Positions 7,028-16,688 are shown, counted from the stretch's first letter. The stretch: 41,098 bases of DNA from an uncultured SAR86 cluster bacterium (GCA_902514295.1 CABXQE010000010.1:1-41098), one strand, 5' to 3'. The notes: generated from the sequence alone by a model not told the origin. Translations and numbers: made by a program.

Positions 7028-9057
7028 TAATTCCTTAAATCCCCATCCAACTCTTTCTTAACCGAGTTTACAATCTTTTCAACTACCTTATCAATGTCTG
7101 AATCTAATAAAGTTCCCTTAGAAGATTGCCAAGTCAAAGAGATTGCTATGCTTTTTCTGTCGTCATCAACTCCCTTCCCTTCATAAACATCAAATAAATG
7201 AAGATTATTTAAGTCCTTTCCTCCTTTATCCTTAATTAGGACGTTTAATTCATGACTTGTTATGTCTTTATCTATAACAAAAGCTAGATCTCTTTGAATA
7301 GAGGGGAATTTGGAGAATTTAGTAAATTTTTGTAATGATTTTATTTTTAGTGCCTCTATATCTAAAGAGAACAGGAAAACATCCTCCTTAAGCCCTAGCT
7401 TTCCTAAGATATTAGGAGATAAAGCCCCTAAAAGTCCTATCTCTTTAGAGCCGTTATAAATAGTAGATGAAATGCCTGGATGAAGGAAATCAGAAGATTT
7501 AGGGTCGAAGTTAATAGTAACGTCAAAGCTAGATAGGATCTTCTCAATAATGCCCTTAGCATCATAGAAATTAACTTTTCTCGGTTTATCTAACCAGTGA
7601 TTAGAAGAAACATCTCCATAGATTAGACCGGAGACTCTTGTTCTTTCCGAAGGTTTTTTAGATTTCTTATGGCTAAAAATTGATCCAATCTCAAACAATT
7701 TCTGAGATTCCAATCCATTGTTTAGATTGTGAATAAAAGTGTTGATCAAGCCTGGAAATAAACTAGACCTCATGTATCTCATATTCTGAGAAATAGGATT
7801 TTCTACCTCTACCAATTTCTTAGATTCTCCAAAAACCATTTCGTCATCTTCGCTTATAAAAGAATAATTGATTACCTCACTAAATCCTTGGGATACTAAA
7901 GAAGCTGAGATAATTTTTTCTTTTGACTCTGATTTTATTTTTAGTTTAGGTTCAAGTGATACGGTCGGTAATGAATCATAACCCTCCAATCTTGCTAATT
8001 CTTCTATTAGATCTGCCTCTATTTCAATATCGTATCTCCACGATGGAGAGGTAAGATCTAATTTTCCTGATGAACCTTTAGGATTCATTCCTAAACCTTT
8101 TAGATATTTCTTAGCTTTTAAGCTGGTTATATTAGTGCCAAGAATTTTATTGGTTCTATCAAGATCTAATGAGATCTTTTTTGCTTTAGGAACTTCTTTT
8201 GTTAATTTACTTTCTTGGATTATTCCAAATTCTCCACCTACCGTTTCACAAAGAATTTCACTCGCTTTTTCAACTGCAAGTTCTTGGATTTCATAATCCA
8301 CTCCTCTTTCAAATCTTATCGAAGCATCTGTCTGGAAACCGAACCTTCTAGCTCTGCCTCTAATGACTGAAGGCTTAAAGAAAGCACTTTCTAAGAAAAT
8401 AGACTTAGTGTTGGCAGTGACACAGGTATTCTTCCCTCCCATGATCCCTGCAAGAGCTATTGATTCCTTTTCATCAGAAATAACCAAGCAATCTGGACTT
8501 AAGTTAATTTCTTGGTCGTCAAGTAGTATTAGACTCTCGCCTTTTTTAGCTTTCCTTACATTAATGTTTCCTTCTAGCTTATCTCTATCAAACGCATGAA
8601 GAGGCTGACCTAGTTCTAAAAGAATATAGTTGGTAATGTCTACCACAGGGTCAATAAGCTTTTGATCGCTTAAAGCTAATCTTTCAGCGACTAAAGGAAG
8701 CGTTTTTGTTTTAAGGTTTATATTTTTTATGGACCTTCCGACGTATATTGGAGCTTCCTTACATACTTTAATTCTTAAGTCTTCTTTAAAAGAGCTTTCA
8801 ATAGATTTAAAAGCAGGACGCCTTAACTTTAGATTATTGATAACTGCTAGCTCTCTTGCAACTCCATAAACACTGAAGCAATCTCCACGATTAGGAGTTA
8901 TATCTAATTTTATAATTGAATCTTTTCCGGTTATTTTTGAATTAAAAGAATCATAACCATCGACTTCAACACCCGCCATTGTGAGTTGAAAACAAAGATC
9001 TTCTGTTGAAATATTTAGATCTAAAAAGTCTTTAAGCCAATTTCTACTAAATTGCAT
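7027..9057 (-). CDS. pheT: phenylalanine--tRNA ligase beta subunit, lacking the B2 tRNA-binding-like domain
   Basis: The beta chain of the (alpha-beta)2 PheRS that charges tRNA-Phe. It is 676 residues long against about 795 in E. coli. The N-terminus [14 protein letters not shown] and [11 protein letters not shown] align with E. coli PheT. Then only about 16 residues separate this from [10 protein letters not shown] (about 51-60), which in E. coli lies near residue 160. The intervening EMAP/OB-fold (B2) domain is therefore absent. The B3/B4 part ([20 protein letters not shown]), B5 and the catalytic-like core follow, and the C-terminal FDX-ACB domain ([15 protein letters not shown], about 585 onward) is intact. 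B3/B4 carries editing in the family, so editing may persist. The frame is continuous with no sign of a frameshift. It starts 1 base after pheS and overlaps ihfA by one base. Confidence 0.95.
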   Translation of the reverse strand: MQFSRNWLKDFLDLNISTEDLCFQLTMAGVEVDGYDSFNSKITGKDSIIKLDITPNRGDCFSVYGVARELAVINNLKLRRPAFKSIESSFKEDLRIKVCKEAPIYVGRSIKNINLKTKTLPLVAERLALSDQKLIDPVVDITNYILLELGQPLHAFDRDKLEGNINVRKAKKGESLILLDDQEINLSPDCLVISDEKESIALAGIMGGKNTCVTANTKSIFLESAFFKPSVIRGRARRFGFQTDASIRFERGVDYEIQELAVEKASEILCETVGGEFGIIQESKLTKEVPKAKKISLDLDRTNKILGTNITSLKAKKYLKGLGMNPKGSSGKLDLTSPSWRYDIEIEADLIEELARLEGYDSLPTVSLEPKLKIKSESKEKIISASLVSQGFSEVINYSFISEDDEMVFGESKKLVEVENPISQNMRYMRSSLFPGLINTFIHNLNNGLESQKLFEIGSIFSHKKSKKPSERTRVSGLIYGDVSSNHWLDKPRKVNFYDAKGIIEKILSSFDVTINFDPKSSDFLHPGISSTIYNGSKEIGLLGALSPNILGKLGLKEDVFLFSLDIEALKIKSLQKFTKFSKFPSIQRDLAFVIDKDITSHELNVLIKDKGGKDLNNLHLFDVYEGKGVDDDRKSIAISLTWQSSKGTLLDSDIDKVVEKIVNSVKKELDGDLRN

Positions 9058-9058
9058 A

Positions 9059-10063
9059 TCAAAATTGTTTTAAGAATCTATAGTCATTTTCAAAGAAAAG
9101 GCGTAAATCAGGAATGTCGTACTTCAGCATCGCCATTCTTTCAACTCCTAACCCAAAAGCAAAACCACTATACTTTTTAGCGTCAACTCCGACCATTTCT
9201 AGTACATTGGGATGAACCATTCCGCAACCAAGCACTTCAAGCCAACTTTTGTTCCACTTTATATCTACTTCGGCAGATGGCTCCGTAAAAGGAAAGTAAG
9301 ATGGTCTAAATCTTAGCTCTACCTCTCTTCCAAAGAAGTCTTCTAAAAAATCATTTAATAAACCTTTTAGTTGAGCAAATGAAGCACCTTCTTCGACCAC
9401 AAGCCCTTCTATCTGATGAAACATAGGCGTATGAGTTAAATCGGAGTCTTTTCTGAATACTTTTCCAGGACAAATTATCCTGTGAGGAGGATTTTTATTC
9501 TCCATGGTTCTAATTTGTACTGGAGAAGTGTGTGTCCTTAAAAGACCAGATTCCTTTAGATAAAAAGTATCGTGCATATCTTTTGCAGGATGATCTTCAG
9601 GCACATTTAAAGCTTCGAAATTATAATAGTCTGTTTCTGTTTCAGGTCCCGATTCAATCCCAAATCCAATAGATTCAAAGAAGTCGCTAATCTCATTGAT
9701 TGTTTGAGTCACCGGATGTAAAGACCCATCTGCTTTAGAAGCCGATGGCAAACTTATATCAATCTTTTGATTGCCTAACCGTAATTCGTTTTCAGCCTTA
9801 GAAAGTTCGGAAGTCTTATCCTTATAGGAATTATCAATATCTGATTTTAATTGATTAAGAAGCATGCCAGCTTCTTTCCTTTTTTCCTGAGGCAAACTTC
9901 CTAAAGATTTAAGTAGCAGATTTACTTCTCCACTCTTACCTAAATAAGATTTATAAGTTTTTTCTAACGAGCCTTTATCGTTAGAAGAATTTATAAGCGC
10001 AGAAGACTCTGATTTGAGTGTTGAGATTTTTTGTTTTAAAGATTTTAAATCCACTATATGCAA
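9059..10063 (-). CDS. pheS: phenylalanine--tRNA ligase alpha subunit
   Basis: A 334-residue class II synthetase subunit that carries the aminoacylation site. The N-terminal coiled coil (about 1-90) contacts tRNA. The motif-2 and motif-3 regions are clear: LLRTHTSPVQIRTM, VFRKDSDLTHTPMFHQIEGL and the C-terminal GFAFGLGVERMAMLKY. The length equals the usual 327-340. The most upstream in-frame initiator is TTG (10061-10063), but no clear Shine-Dalgarno precedes it. A GTG nine bases further in (residue 4) is an alternative, so the exact start is unsure. A 9-bp palindrome that contains TATAAT on both strands lies 14 bases upstream. The gene sits in the usual place between rplT and pheT. Confidence 0.95.
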   Translation of the reverse strand: MHIVDLKSLKQKISTLKSESSALINSSNDKGSLEKTYKSYLGKSGEVNLLLKSLGSLPQEKRKEAGMLLNQLKSDIDNSYKDKTSELSKAENELRLGNQKIDISLPSASKADGSLHPVTQTINEISDFFESIGFGIESGPETETDYYNFEALNVPEDHPAKDMHDTFYLKESGLLRTHTSPVQIRTMENKNPPHRIICPGKVFRKDSDLTHTPMFHQIEGLVVEEGASFAQLKGLLNDFLEDFFGREVELRFRPSYFPFTEPSAEVDIKWNKSWLEVLGCGMVHPNVLEMVGVDAKKYSGFAFGLGVERMAMLKYDIPDLRLFFENDYRFLKQF

Positions 10064-10077
10064 TAACTTAATATAGC

Positions 10078-10096
10078 CATTATAGTCACTATAATG
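10078..10096. promoter_or_regulatory. palindrome in the rplT-pheS gap
   Basis: CATTATAGT-C-ACTATAATG is a perfect 9-bp inverted repeat with a one-base centre, in the 60-base gap between rplT and pheS. Each arm is a TATAAT -10-like hexamer with a preceding C-A, so it could be a pheST promoter or an operator. A stem this AT-rich is not followed by a T run, so a terminator is unlikely. I see no good -35 partner on the minus strand. Confidence 0.35.
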
Positions 10097-10123
10097 CTCT
10101 AAGTGCTTATCTTAATTAAGATT

Positions 10124-10483
10124 TTATGCAGCTAATTGTGACTTGGCTTCTTCAGCAATCTTGCTAAAGGCCTCTTTGTCGTTGACTGCGATGTTTGCTA
10201 AGGTCTTTCTGTCTAGATCTATACTTGCTTTCTTTAGTCCTGCAATCAACTTACTGTAAGTCAGTCCGTTTTCTCTAGCGGCTGCATTAATTCTAACAAT
10301 CCATAAAGATCTAAAAACTCGTTTCTTTACTCTTCTGTCTCTATAAGCGTATTGCCCAGCACGCATAACAGCCTGTTTAGCTACTTTATAAGTACGACTT
10401 CTAGCACCTCTATAACCTTTAGCCTGCTTTAAAACTTTTTTATGTCTAGCTTTAGCTTGAACGCCTCTTTTTACTCTTGCCAT
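10124..10483 (-). CDS. rplT: 50S ribosomal protein L20
   Basis: A 119-residue basic protein of normal length. The N-terminus [19 protein letters not shown] and [20 protein letters not shown] are the L20 hallmarks. L20 binds 23S rRNA early in large-subunit assembly, and in E. coli it represses its own operon by binding the rpmI leader. The start is the ATG at 10483, ten bases after the rpmI stop, so the two are probably translationally coupled. Confidence 0.98.
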   Translation of the reverse strand: MARVKRGVQAKARHKKVLKQAKGYRGARSRTYKVAKQAVMRAGQYAYRDRRVKKRVFRSLWIVRINAAARENGLTYSKLIAGLKKASIDLDRKTLANIAVNDKEAFSKIAEEAKSQLAA

Positions 10484-10492
10484 ATCTTTTCT

Positions 10493-10690
10493 CTATGTGT
10501 TTGTTTTAAGCATTCTATCAACTAACTTCTGATCACCTTTTGCAATCTTTGTTGTGCCTCTTAACTGTCTTTTTCTTTTAGTCGTCATCTTAGTCAAGAT
10601 GTGGCTCTTGTTAGATTTTTTTCTTTTTAGACCGTTTCCAGTTTTCTTAAACCTTTTACTCGCTCCGCTATGTACTTTAAGTTTGCTCAT
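10493..10690 (-). CDS. rpmI: 50S ribosomal protein L35
   Basis: A 65-residue, very basic protein of the standard L35 length. Typical features are the Lys-rich N-terminus [18 protein letters not shown], the central [17 protein letters not shown] and the C-terminal VDRMLKT. It lies five bases after the infC stop and ten before rplT, in the conserved infC-rpmI-rplT order. Confidence 0.98.
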   Translation of the reverse strand: MSKLKVHSGASKRFKKTGNGLKRKKSNKSHILTKMTTKRKRQLRGTTKIAKGDQKLVDRMLKTNT

Positions 10691-10695
10691 AATTA

Positions 10696-11235
10696 TTATT
10701 TCTTATTAGGGGCCATCAGCATAACAAGCTGCCTTCCTTCGAGAGTAGGGAATTGTTCTACATTAGCCATATTCTCTAAGTCAGACTCAACTCTTTTTAA
10801 TAGTTCCATTCCAATCTCTTGATGTGCCATTTCTCTTCCTCTAAATCTGAGAGTTATTTTTGCTTTATCTCCATTTTCTATAAAGTTTTTAATCTTATTT
10901 ACCTTTATATCGTAATCGTTCTTTTCCGTTACAGGTCTAAATTTAATTTCTTTAATCTGTTGTCTCTTTTGTTTTTTCTTCGAAGCACCTTTCTTCTTCT
11001 TTGCATCGAAGATGTGTTTCCCGTGATTTAATAGTCTACAGGATAATGGATCGCCTTCTTTTGCCATCTGCACCAGATCTAACGAAGCTTTTTCAGCTTC
11101 AGAGAGTGCATCAGATAAACTAAAGATTCCTAACTGCTCTCCTGATTCACTTATCAATCTAATCTTGTCTGCCTTGATTTCATCATTAATAGGCAGCCTC
11201 TTTTCAGATTTTTTGAAAGATTTTCTTTGTGCTAT
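10696..11235 (-). CDS. infC: translation initiation factor IF-3 with apparent AUA start
   Basis: IF-3 keeps 30S subunits free and checks the start codon in the P site. From 11235 the frame gives 179 residues, against 180 in E. coli. It reads [22 protein letters not shown], then the N-domain [20 protein letters not shown], the linker with [15 protein letters not shown], and the C-domain [16 protein letters not shown] and [18 protein letters not shown]. No ATG, GTG or TTG exists upstream of residue 27 of this frame. The only short alternative (TTG at 11157) would delete most of the N-domain entry. AGGAGA lies six bases before ATA at 11233-11235, and a stop codon precedes it three codons upstream. 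Rare start codons are known for infC (AUU in E. coli), where IF-3 represses itself. It follows thrS by 19 bases. Confidence 0.93.
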   Translation of the reverse strand: MAQRKSFKKSEKRLPINDEIKADKIRLISESGEQLGIFSLSDALSEAEKASLDLVQMAKEGDPLSCRLLNHGKHIFDAKKKKGASKKKQKRQQIKEIKFRPVTEKNDYDIKVNKIKNFIENGDKAKITLRFRGREMAHQEIGMELLKRVESDLENMANVEQFPTLEGRQLVMLMAPNKK

Positions 11236-11254
11236 TTGATTCTCCTATTAATTA

Positions 11255-13180
11255 TTATTCCTTGGCATTAATCTTCTTTTTAAGAATACCCATAAACTCT
11301 TTTATGGACATTTCACCTAAGTCCTCACCACCCCTTGCTCTTACTGAAACCGTTTCATTTTCCTTTTCCTTGTCTCCTACAACAAGAAGAAAAGGTGTCT
11401 TCTGCATAGAGTGGTCGCGAATTTTATAAGCGATCTTCTCTTTCCTCAAGTCACTTTGTGCTCTAAATCCATTTTTTTGCAGTAAATCACGTATTTTTTC
11501 ACTATATTCGCCCTGTTTATCAGTAATATTCAATATTTGTGCTTGAATTGGCGAAAGCCAAACCGGAAAAGAGCCTCCGTGATGTTCAATTAAAATGCCA
11601 ATAAATCTTTCAAAAGACCCTAAAATTGCTCTGTGGATCATTACTGGTTGACGCTTTTCTCCGTCATCGCCTACATATGTTGAACCTAGACGCTCAGGAA
11701 GAATGAAATCGGCTTGGAAAGTTCCGCATTGCCATTCTCGGCCCAAAGCATCTGTTAAAACAAAATCTAACTTAGGGCCATAGAAAGCTCCTTCGCCTTC
11801 CGAAATTTCGTATTTAAGATCCAGATTTTTTATTGCCTCTTCTAGTGCTAGCTCAGCTTTATCCCAAACTTCATCAGACCCTACCCTGACATCAGGTCGA
11901 GTTGAAAGCTTAATCTCAAATTCTTTAAAACCTAATTCTGAATAAATTACAGATAAAAGTTCTATAAAACTTTTTGTCTCCGCTTCAATTTGTTCTTCCG
12001 TACAAAAAATATGACCGTCATCTTGAGTAAAAGCCCTTACTCTCATCAATCCATGTAAAGTTCCGGAAGCTTCATATCTATGACAGGAGCCAAACTCAGC
12101 AAAACGGATGGGTAAATCTCTATAGGACTTTAAACCTTGATTATAGACCTGAACATGACAAGGACAGTTCATTGGTTTTAAAGCATTGGTCCTTTTTTCA
12201 TTTGCATGCTCTTCATCAATCTCTGTAATAAACATATTTTCTCTATATTTATCCCAATGACCAGACTCCTCCCAAAGTTTTCTATCTACCACTTCAGGTG
12301 TATTAATCTCTTCATAATCAGACTCTATTTGTTTAATTCTCATAAAGTCTTCCAAGGCTCTATACACTGTCCAACCTTTTGGATGCCAAAAAACCATACC
12401 AGGAGCTTCTTCTTGAAAATGAAAGAGATCAAGTTGTCTTCCTAACTTTCTATGGTCTCTTTTCTCAGCCTCTTCTAATTGAACTAAGTGACTTTCTAAG
12501 TCTTTCGTACTTTGCCAAGCAGTGCCATAAATTCTTTGCAGCATCTCATTCTTAGAATCTCCACGCCAATAAGCACCTGAAACTTTTGTTAATTTAAAAG
12601 CTCTTAAGTGTTTAGTATTGGTAACGTGCGGCCCTCTACACATATCTATATATTCTTCATGATGATACAAAGCAATTATTTCTTCATCTGGAATTTCTTC
12701 AGCTAAAGTTACCTTGTAAGGCTCACCTCTATCCTTAAAAGTTTTAACTGCTTTTTTTCTAGAAACAACCTCTCTAACAACTTTGTAATCCGTTTTTGCT
12801 AAATTAAGCATGCGATCTTCTATAGCCTGAAGATCATTATCATTTAAGGCTTTATCTAGCTGAATATCATAATAAAAGCCATTGTCTATGACAGGCCCTA
12901 TCGCTAACTTAACTTCAGGATAAAGCTGTTTAAGAGAATGTGCTAACAAATGTGCACAAGAATGCCTTACTATTTCAATACCTTCATCATCCTTGGATGT
13001 AATTATTTCTACCTTTGCATCTTTTTTAATAATCTCAGAAGCATCTACAAGAACGCCATTTATTCGGCCTGCCACGGTTGCTTTAGCTAGACCAGGGCCA
13101 ATGTCCATAGCCAAATCTTCTACGGATATAGGTTTATCAAATTTTCTTTTGGATTTATCAGGAAGCGTAATTTCAAGCAT
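11255..13180 (-). CDS. thrS: threonine--tRNA ligase
   Basis: A 641-residue class II synthetase matching the 642-residue E. coli enzyme. The domain order is TGS (1-62, [14 protein letters not shown]), the N2 editing domain with [11 protein letters not shown] (the HxxxH motif, about 73-83) and CRGPHV, the catalytic core, and the C-terminal anticodon-binding domain (about 540-641). In the core, motif 2 spans [20 protein letters not shown] and the Zn-site cysteine is in [11 protein letters not shown]. The ATG at 13180 has only a weak GAG upstream. A good promoter lies 40-70 bases upstream, and infC follows after 19 bases, so thrS probably leads the translation operon. Confidence 0.97.
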   Translation of the reverse strand: MLEITLPDKSKRKFDKPISVEDLAMDIGPGLAKATVAGRINGVLVDASEIIKKDAKVEIITSKDDEGIEIVRHSCAHLLAHSLKQLYPEVKLAIGPVIDNGFYYDIQLDKALNDNDLQAIEDRMLNLAKTDYKVVREVVSRKKAVKTFKDRGEPYKVTLAEEIPDEEIIALYHHEEYIDMCRGPHVTNTKHLRAFKLTKVSGAYWRGDSKNEMLQRIYGTAWQSTKDLESHLVQLEEAEKRDHRKLGRQLDLFHFQEEAPGMVFWHPKGWTVYRALEDFMRIKQIESDYEEINTPEVVDRKLWEESGHWDKYRENMFITEIDEEHANEKRTNALKPMNCPCHVQVYNQGLKSYRDLPIRFAEFGSCHRYEASGTLHGLMRVRAFTQDDGHIFCTEEQIEAETKSFIELLSVIYSELGFKEFEIKLSTRPDVRVGSDEVWDKAELALEEAIKNLDLKYEISEGEGAFYGPKLDFVLTDALGREWQCGTFQADFILPERLGSTYVGDDGEKRQPVMIHRAILGSFERFIGILIEHHGGSFPVWLSPIQAQILNITDKQGEYSEKIRDLLQKNGFRAQSDLRKEKIAYKIRDHSMQKTPFLLVVGDKEKENETVSVRARGGEDLGEMSIKEFMGILKKKINAKE

Positions 13181-13221
13181 ACTCAGTGGTGACCTATACT
13201 AAAGGACACATGTTTTGTTTA

Positions 13222-13250
13222 ATTTTATTGATTGTTATAAGTAAAAGCAA
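13222..13250 (-). promoter_or_regulatory. sigma70-like promoter of thrS operon
   Basis: On the minus strand TTGCTT (13245-13250) is followed by exactly 17 bases and TAAAAT (13222-13227), in the 73-base gap between pdxH and thrS. Transcription would start near 13215, giving a leader of about 35 bases. That is much shorter than the structured E. coli thrS operator, so ThrS autoregulation of that type is not evident. Confidence 0.6.
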
Positions 13251-13253
13251 TGT

Positions 13254-13856
13254 TTAAGGGGATATGAGAGATTTCTCCCAACCTTCTTCATTTAAAATAA
13301 AAAGCTCTCTTTTGTGCAGCCTGTTTTCTTGATTTGTCCAGAATTCAAATAAATTGGGTTTAAGAATAAATCCACCCCATCTATTGGGTCTCTTTATGTC
13401 CTTGCCTTCGTTATCGGATTCAACCTGCTTAGCCTTTTTTAACAAGTCTTCATATGATTCTAAAGTCTCACTTTGTTTTGAGGTCAAAGCTGAAATTTGA
13501 GACCCTCTAGGTCTGGAGTAGAAATAATCATCTGACTCTTGTTTACTGACTTTTGTACAAACCCCCTCAATTCGAATCTGCTTATTGGTTTTAGCCCACC
13601 AAAAATTTATAGCCGCTTTGTTATTATTAATGATCTCTTGTCCTTTTTTCCCATCGTAATCTGTAAAAAAGACAAGCCCTTCATCTGAAAGCCTCTTTAA
13701 AAGAACCATCCTTGAAGAAGGTTGCCCTTCTGGACTAACTGAAGCTAGGCTTAAGGCATGAGGTAACCCAACTCCTTTCTCTTTTGCTTCTTGTATCCAG
13801 TCATGAGTTCTTAAAATAGGCTCCTTAGAAGCGTCTATTAATTGATATAAATCCAT
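13254..13856 (-). CDS. pdxH: pyridoxamine/pyridoxine 5'-phosphate oxidase
   Basis: A 200-residue FMN enzyme that oxidises pyridoxamine or pyridoxine phosphate to the active cofactor PLP. Family signatures are SRMVLLKRLSDEGLVFFTDYDGKKG (FMN-binding strand pair, first Arg about 49), IRIEGVCTKVSKQESDDYFYSRPRGSQ (as in the PdxH N-terminal barrel) and the C-terminal PNRWGGFILKP with FEFWTNQENRLHKRE. The length is slightly below the E. coli 218 because of a short N-terminus. The ATG at 13856 directly abuts the stop of the DoxX gene at 13857, so the two are probably coupled. PLP is needed by the several DegT enzymes encoded further right, but no regulatory link is visible. Confidence 0.95.
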   Translation of the reverse strand: MDLYQLIDASKEPILRTHDWIQEAKEKGVGLPHALSLASVSPEGQPSSRMVLLKRLSDEGLVFFTDYDGKKGQEIINNNKAAINFWWAKTNKQIRIEGVCTKVSKQESDDYFYSRPRGSQISALTSKQSETLESYEDLLKKAKQVESDNEGKDIKRPNRWGGFILKPNLFEFWTNQENRLHKRELFILNEEGWEKSLISP

Positions 13857-14297
13857 TTATTTCTTAGCTGAAACCCAATAATCTAAACTTAAATATTTTC
13901 CACCACCCAGGCAAGCTAAAAGAAAAAGCATTAATCCGTAAATTGCTGCAAATTCAATTCCGTTTGCTTCATGAGGCCAACCATTGTCGTAATGAACTAA
14001 GTAACCAGCAAAAAACATGATTACTAAAAGGGGAACTGAAGCCCACCTTACGAAAAGTCCTATTAACAAAAGAGCTGCCCCTCCTGCCTCAAAAATAATA
14101 ACCAGCCAACTAACAATTTCAGGAAAAGGAACTCCTAAAGTTCCTAAATAACCAGAAAATTTATCAACGGTGTCGATCTTACCAATGCCTGCGTACCACA
14201 GAACAAAGAAAAGATAGAGTCTTAATAAGAATAGCCCAACAAAGTCAAAAGCTTGTAGGCCTTCTAAAAGCTTATGTATTTTTGTTATAAGTGACAT
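13857..14297 (-). CDS. DoxX-family inner-membrane protein
   Basis: A 146-residue protein with four predicted transmembrane segments, at about 18-38 (VGLFLLRLYLFFVLWYAGI), 60-82 (IVSWLVIIFEAGGAALLLIG), 86-105 and 118-136. The sequence YAGIGKIDTVDKFSGYLGTLGVPFP follows the DoxX pattern of a first helix, a conserved Gly-Lys turn and a re-entrant GxPxP region. Members are often linked to redox or sulfur metabolism, but the function here is not established. It abuts pdxH and follows the ketoacyl synthase gene by 10 bases. Confidence 0.85.
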   Translation of the reverse strand: MSLITKIHKLLEGLQAFDFVGLFLLRLYLFFVLWYAGIGKIDTVDKFSGYLGTLGVPFPEIVSWLVIIFEAGGAALLLIGLFVRWASVPLLVIMFFAGYLVHYDNGWPHEANGIEFAAIYGLMLFLLACLGGGKYLSLDYWVSAKK

Positions 14298-14307
14298 ACA
14301 AATAAAA

Positions 14308-15426
14308 TTATAACTTTCTCAAGACTACACTTCCAACAGAATAGCCTGCTCCAAAAGAACAGATCACTCCCACTTCTCCTGCATTAATATCAGAATTATT
14401 CTTATGAAAAGCTATTATTGAACCCGCAGAACTTGTATTTGCGTATTCGTTTAAAACGATAGGCATTTCTTTTTCACTTGCGTCTCTGCCTAAGATTCGT
14501 TTTGATATTGACTCATTCATATTTAAATTAGCTTGATGCAACCAAAGTCTGGACAAATCGGAAACTTCTAAGTTCAATTCCTCAAGATGAGTTTTTATGT
14601 GCCCTTCTACCATCGGCACAACATCTTTATACACCTTTCTTCCATTTTGGATAAATAGCTTATCCGGAGCTTCGCTATTTGAATCCTCAGGCTTATTTAA
14701 GAATCCAAAATTATTTCTGATGTTGTTAGAAAATTTAGTCTTTAGTTTAGTTCCCAGTATCTCAAAAGCGTTAGATTGAGGATTTCCAGTATCCTTTTCT
14801 AATAAAACTGAAGTGCATGCATCTCCGAATATAAAGTGTCCGTCTCGGTCTCTAAAGTTTAGATGACCGGTACAGATATCAGGGTTAACGACCAAAATTC
14901 TTTCTGCAACTCCACTCAGTATATCGTTATATGCGTTTTGAATAGCAAAAGTTGAAGAAGAACAAGCTACATTCATATCATAAGCATAGCCTTCTATATT
15001 TAAAGACTCTTGGACCTCTATAGCAATAGCAGGATAAGCTCTTTGAAGATTTGCACAACCGCAAATAACTGCATCTATATCATCAGCAGATCTTCCTGCT
15101 TTTTCCATGGCTTGCTTGCAAGCATCTACAGCTATTTCAGCTTGAATTGAGATCTCTTCATCAGACCTCTCTTTAAGACTAGGTCTCATCCTTTTAGGGT
15201 CTAAGATACCGTCTTTATCCAAAACAAATCTTTGCTCAATACCCGAGACCTTTTTTATAAAGTCCGAGTCAGAATGAACTAAAGCCATTAAGTCACCCGA
15301 TTTTATGGCTTCCTCATTTTCTAAGTTGTAGCTATCCACATATTTGTTGTAGCTTTCAACCAACTCATCATTCGAGATGCTCTGAGAAGGCGTGTAAAGA
15401 CCCGAACCTGTAATTAAAACTGACAT
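14308..15426 (-). CDS. beta-ketoacyl-ACP synthase III-like (FabH family)
   Basis: A 372-residue thiolase-fold condensing enzyme. The catalytic triad is visible as Cys155 in NVACSSSTF, His in WLHQANLNMNE (about 295) and Asn in NEYANTSSAGS (about 328). The N-terminus MSVLITGSGLYTPSQSISN is that of KAS III. It is longer than typical FabH (about 317) because of an insertion around residues 30-85 (DKDGILDPKRMRPSLKER). That marks a FabH-like subgroup seen in gammaproteobacteria, whose role may be priming of special acyl chains rather than housekeeping. It lies 10 bases from the DoxX gene. The substrate cannot be read from sequence. Confidence 0.88.
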   Translation of the reverse strand: MSVLITGSGLYTPSQSISNDELVESYNKYVDSYNLENEEAIKSGDLMALVHSDSDFIKKVSGIEQRFVLDKDGILDPKRMRPSLKERSDEEISIQAEIAVDACKQAMEKAGRSADDIDAVICGCANLQRAYPAIAIEVQESLNIEGYAYDMNVACSSSTFAIQNAYNDILSGVAERILVVNPDICTGHLNFRDRDGHFIFGDACTSVLLEKDTGNPQSNAFEILGTKLKTKFSNNIRNNFGFLNKPEDSNSEAPDKLFIQNGRKVYKDVVPMVEGHIKTHLEELNLEVSDLSRLWLHQANLNMNESISKRILGRDASEKEMPIVLNEYANTSSAGSIIAFHKNNSDINAGEVGVICSFGAGYSVGSVVLRKL

Positions 15427-15474
15427 ATTTTCATAATAAGTTAAAAAATTAAATAAATCTTAAATTCTTATGCT

Positions 15475-16203
15475 TTAATTTCTCTGTTTTTCAATTTCCT
15501 CATAGGCTTGTTGAATCTGTATAAATTTTTCTTTTGCCTTTTCAAGTAACTCTTCGGGTAATCCTTTAGAAATCAATGTGTCTGGATGAAATTCTCTACG
15601 TTTTTTCTGATATTCTTTCTTTATATCTGATAAAGACATATCCCTAGATACTCCCAGAATTAAATATGCATCAGATGCTTGATTATTAAATTTTGTCTTG
15701 AGCTCTTCAAATAAATCAGAACGTAGGTTAAAAATATTGGGAACTTCTTTAAGAAGCCGTTCTTCTGAAGAGTGTAAAACTCCATCAGCCATAGCAAGTT
15801 CAAATAAGAGCTCATAGAACATAATCAAGGAATTCTTATTTTGAGATAGAAGAGAAGCTAATTGGGTTGCATAATCTTGAAATGAATAAGAATCGTCTTT
15901 CGCTTGGTTAAATATTTGTATAGCAAACAATCTCTGCTCAGAAGGGAAGTTAAATCGATCTTTCATAAATGAGTCTACTTTATCAACCTCTTCTCTGCTC
16001 ACAACACCATCCGCCTTGGCTATTTTGGCTAAGCAAGCGAATAAGGCAGTGAAAAAAGCAGCTTGGTTTCTTTGATTTGAAGAAAAAGATTGTCTTCCTT
16101 GAGACCCTAGTTTTGAACCTATAACAGCCCCCAAAATACCACCCAAAGGGCCTCCTATAGCGAAGCCAAGCATTCCACCTAAAGCTGAATTTAAAAAACT
16201 CAT
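15475..16203 (-). CDS. DjlA-like membrane-anchored J-domain co-chaperone
   Basis: A 242-residue protein with three parts. The glycine-rich N-terminal membrane segment (about 5-32, LGGMLGFAIGGPLGGILGAV) resembles the DjlA transmembrane helix. The TerB-like central domain (about 45-160) contains AKADGVVSREEVDKV and AMADGVLHSSEERLL. The C-terminal J domain (about 172-240) has LGVSRDMSLSDIKKEYQKKR and the HPD tripeptide that activates DnaK. This is the DjlA architecture, slightly shorter than E. coli DjlA (271). It is transcribed divergently from the Zn-ribbon gene across 67 bases. J-domain activity is well supported; the physiological role is inferred from the family. Confidence 0.9.
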   Translation of the reverse strand: MSFLNSALGGMLGFAIGGPLGGILGAVIGSKLGSQGRQSFSSNQRNQAAFFTALFACLAKIAKADGVVSREEVDKVDSFMKDRFNFPSEQRLFAIQIFNQAKDDSYSFQDYATQLASLLSQNKNSLIMFYELLFELAMADGVLHSSEERLLKEVPNIFNLRSDLFEELKTKFNNQASDAYLILGVSRDMSLSDIKKEYQKKRREFHPDTLISKGLPEELLEKAKEKFIQIQQAYEEIEKQRN

Positions 16204-16270
16204 AATGATAGCTATTGTAAAGAAGTTAAATTTATATAAAACTACTACTTATTAGTTTAAAGGGGAGAAA

Positions 16271-16678
16271 ATGAGTTTACCTGTTGTTGATTATTTAAAG
16301 TTGCCTGAAGGCGAAGACCCATACTTAGAAGGACATAAATGCACTAAATGCAATTCTATATTTCTTGGGGAGAGAAATGTCTGTTCTAACTGCTTTTCTA
16401 GAGAAAGCATGGAACCCATAAAACTAAACAACAAAGGAAAGCTTTATTCTTATTCTATTGTTTTCAGGTCTTTCCCTGGAATAGATGTTCCGTATATCTC
16501 TGCAATAGTTGATCTAGAAGGTGGAGGCACAGTTAAAGGAAATCTAATTAACTGCGATCCTGACCCTGATAAAATTAAATTTGATATGCCAGTTGAAGTT
16601 GTATTCGATGATGCCTTAGGAAGGAAAGATTCTGAAGGAAACTCTTATATTAGCTATTTCTTTAAACCAATTTCTTAA
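16271..16678 (+). CDS. Zn-ribbon/OB-fold protein (DUF35 type), thiolase partner
   Basis: A 135-residue protein with a rubredoxin-like zinc ribbon, C24-x2-C27 and C38-x2-C41 (CTKCNSIF, CSNC), followed by an OB-fold (GKLYSYSIVFRSFPG and PYISAIVDLEGGGTVKGN). Proteins of this DUF35 type form complexes with thiolase-like enzymes and act as acyl-CoA binding or assembly subunits. The next gene, 10 bases downstream, is exactly such a thiolase-fold protein. Start: AAAGGGGAG six bases before the ATG. The pair is probably a single functional complex. Confidence 0.9.
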   Translation: MSLPVVDYLKLPEGEDPYLEGHKCTKCNSIFLGERNVCSNCFSRESMEPIKLNNKGKLYSYSIVFRSFPGIDVPYISAIVDLEGGGTVKGNLINCDPDPDKIKFDMPVEVVFDDALGRKDSEGNSYISYFFKPIS

Positions 16679-16688
16679 GGAGAATAAA

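Noticed and set aside
16204-16270. Divergent promoter between the DjlA-like and Zn-ribbon genes
   Set aside because: TTGTAA and TATAAA occur on the plus strand but with a spacer of only 14 bases, too weak to annotate.
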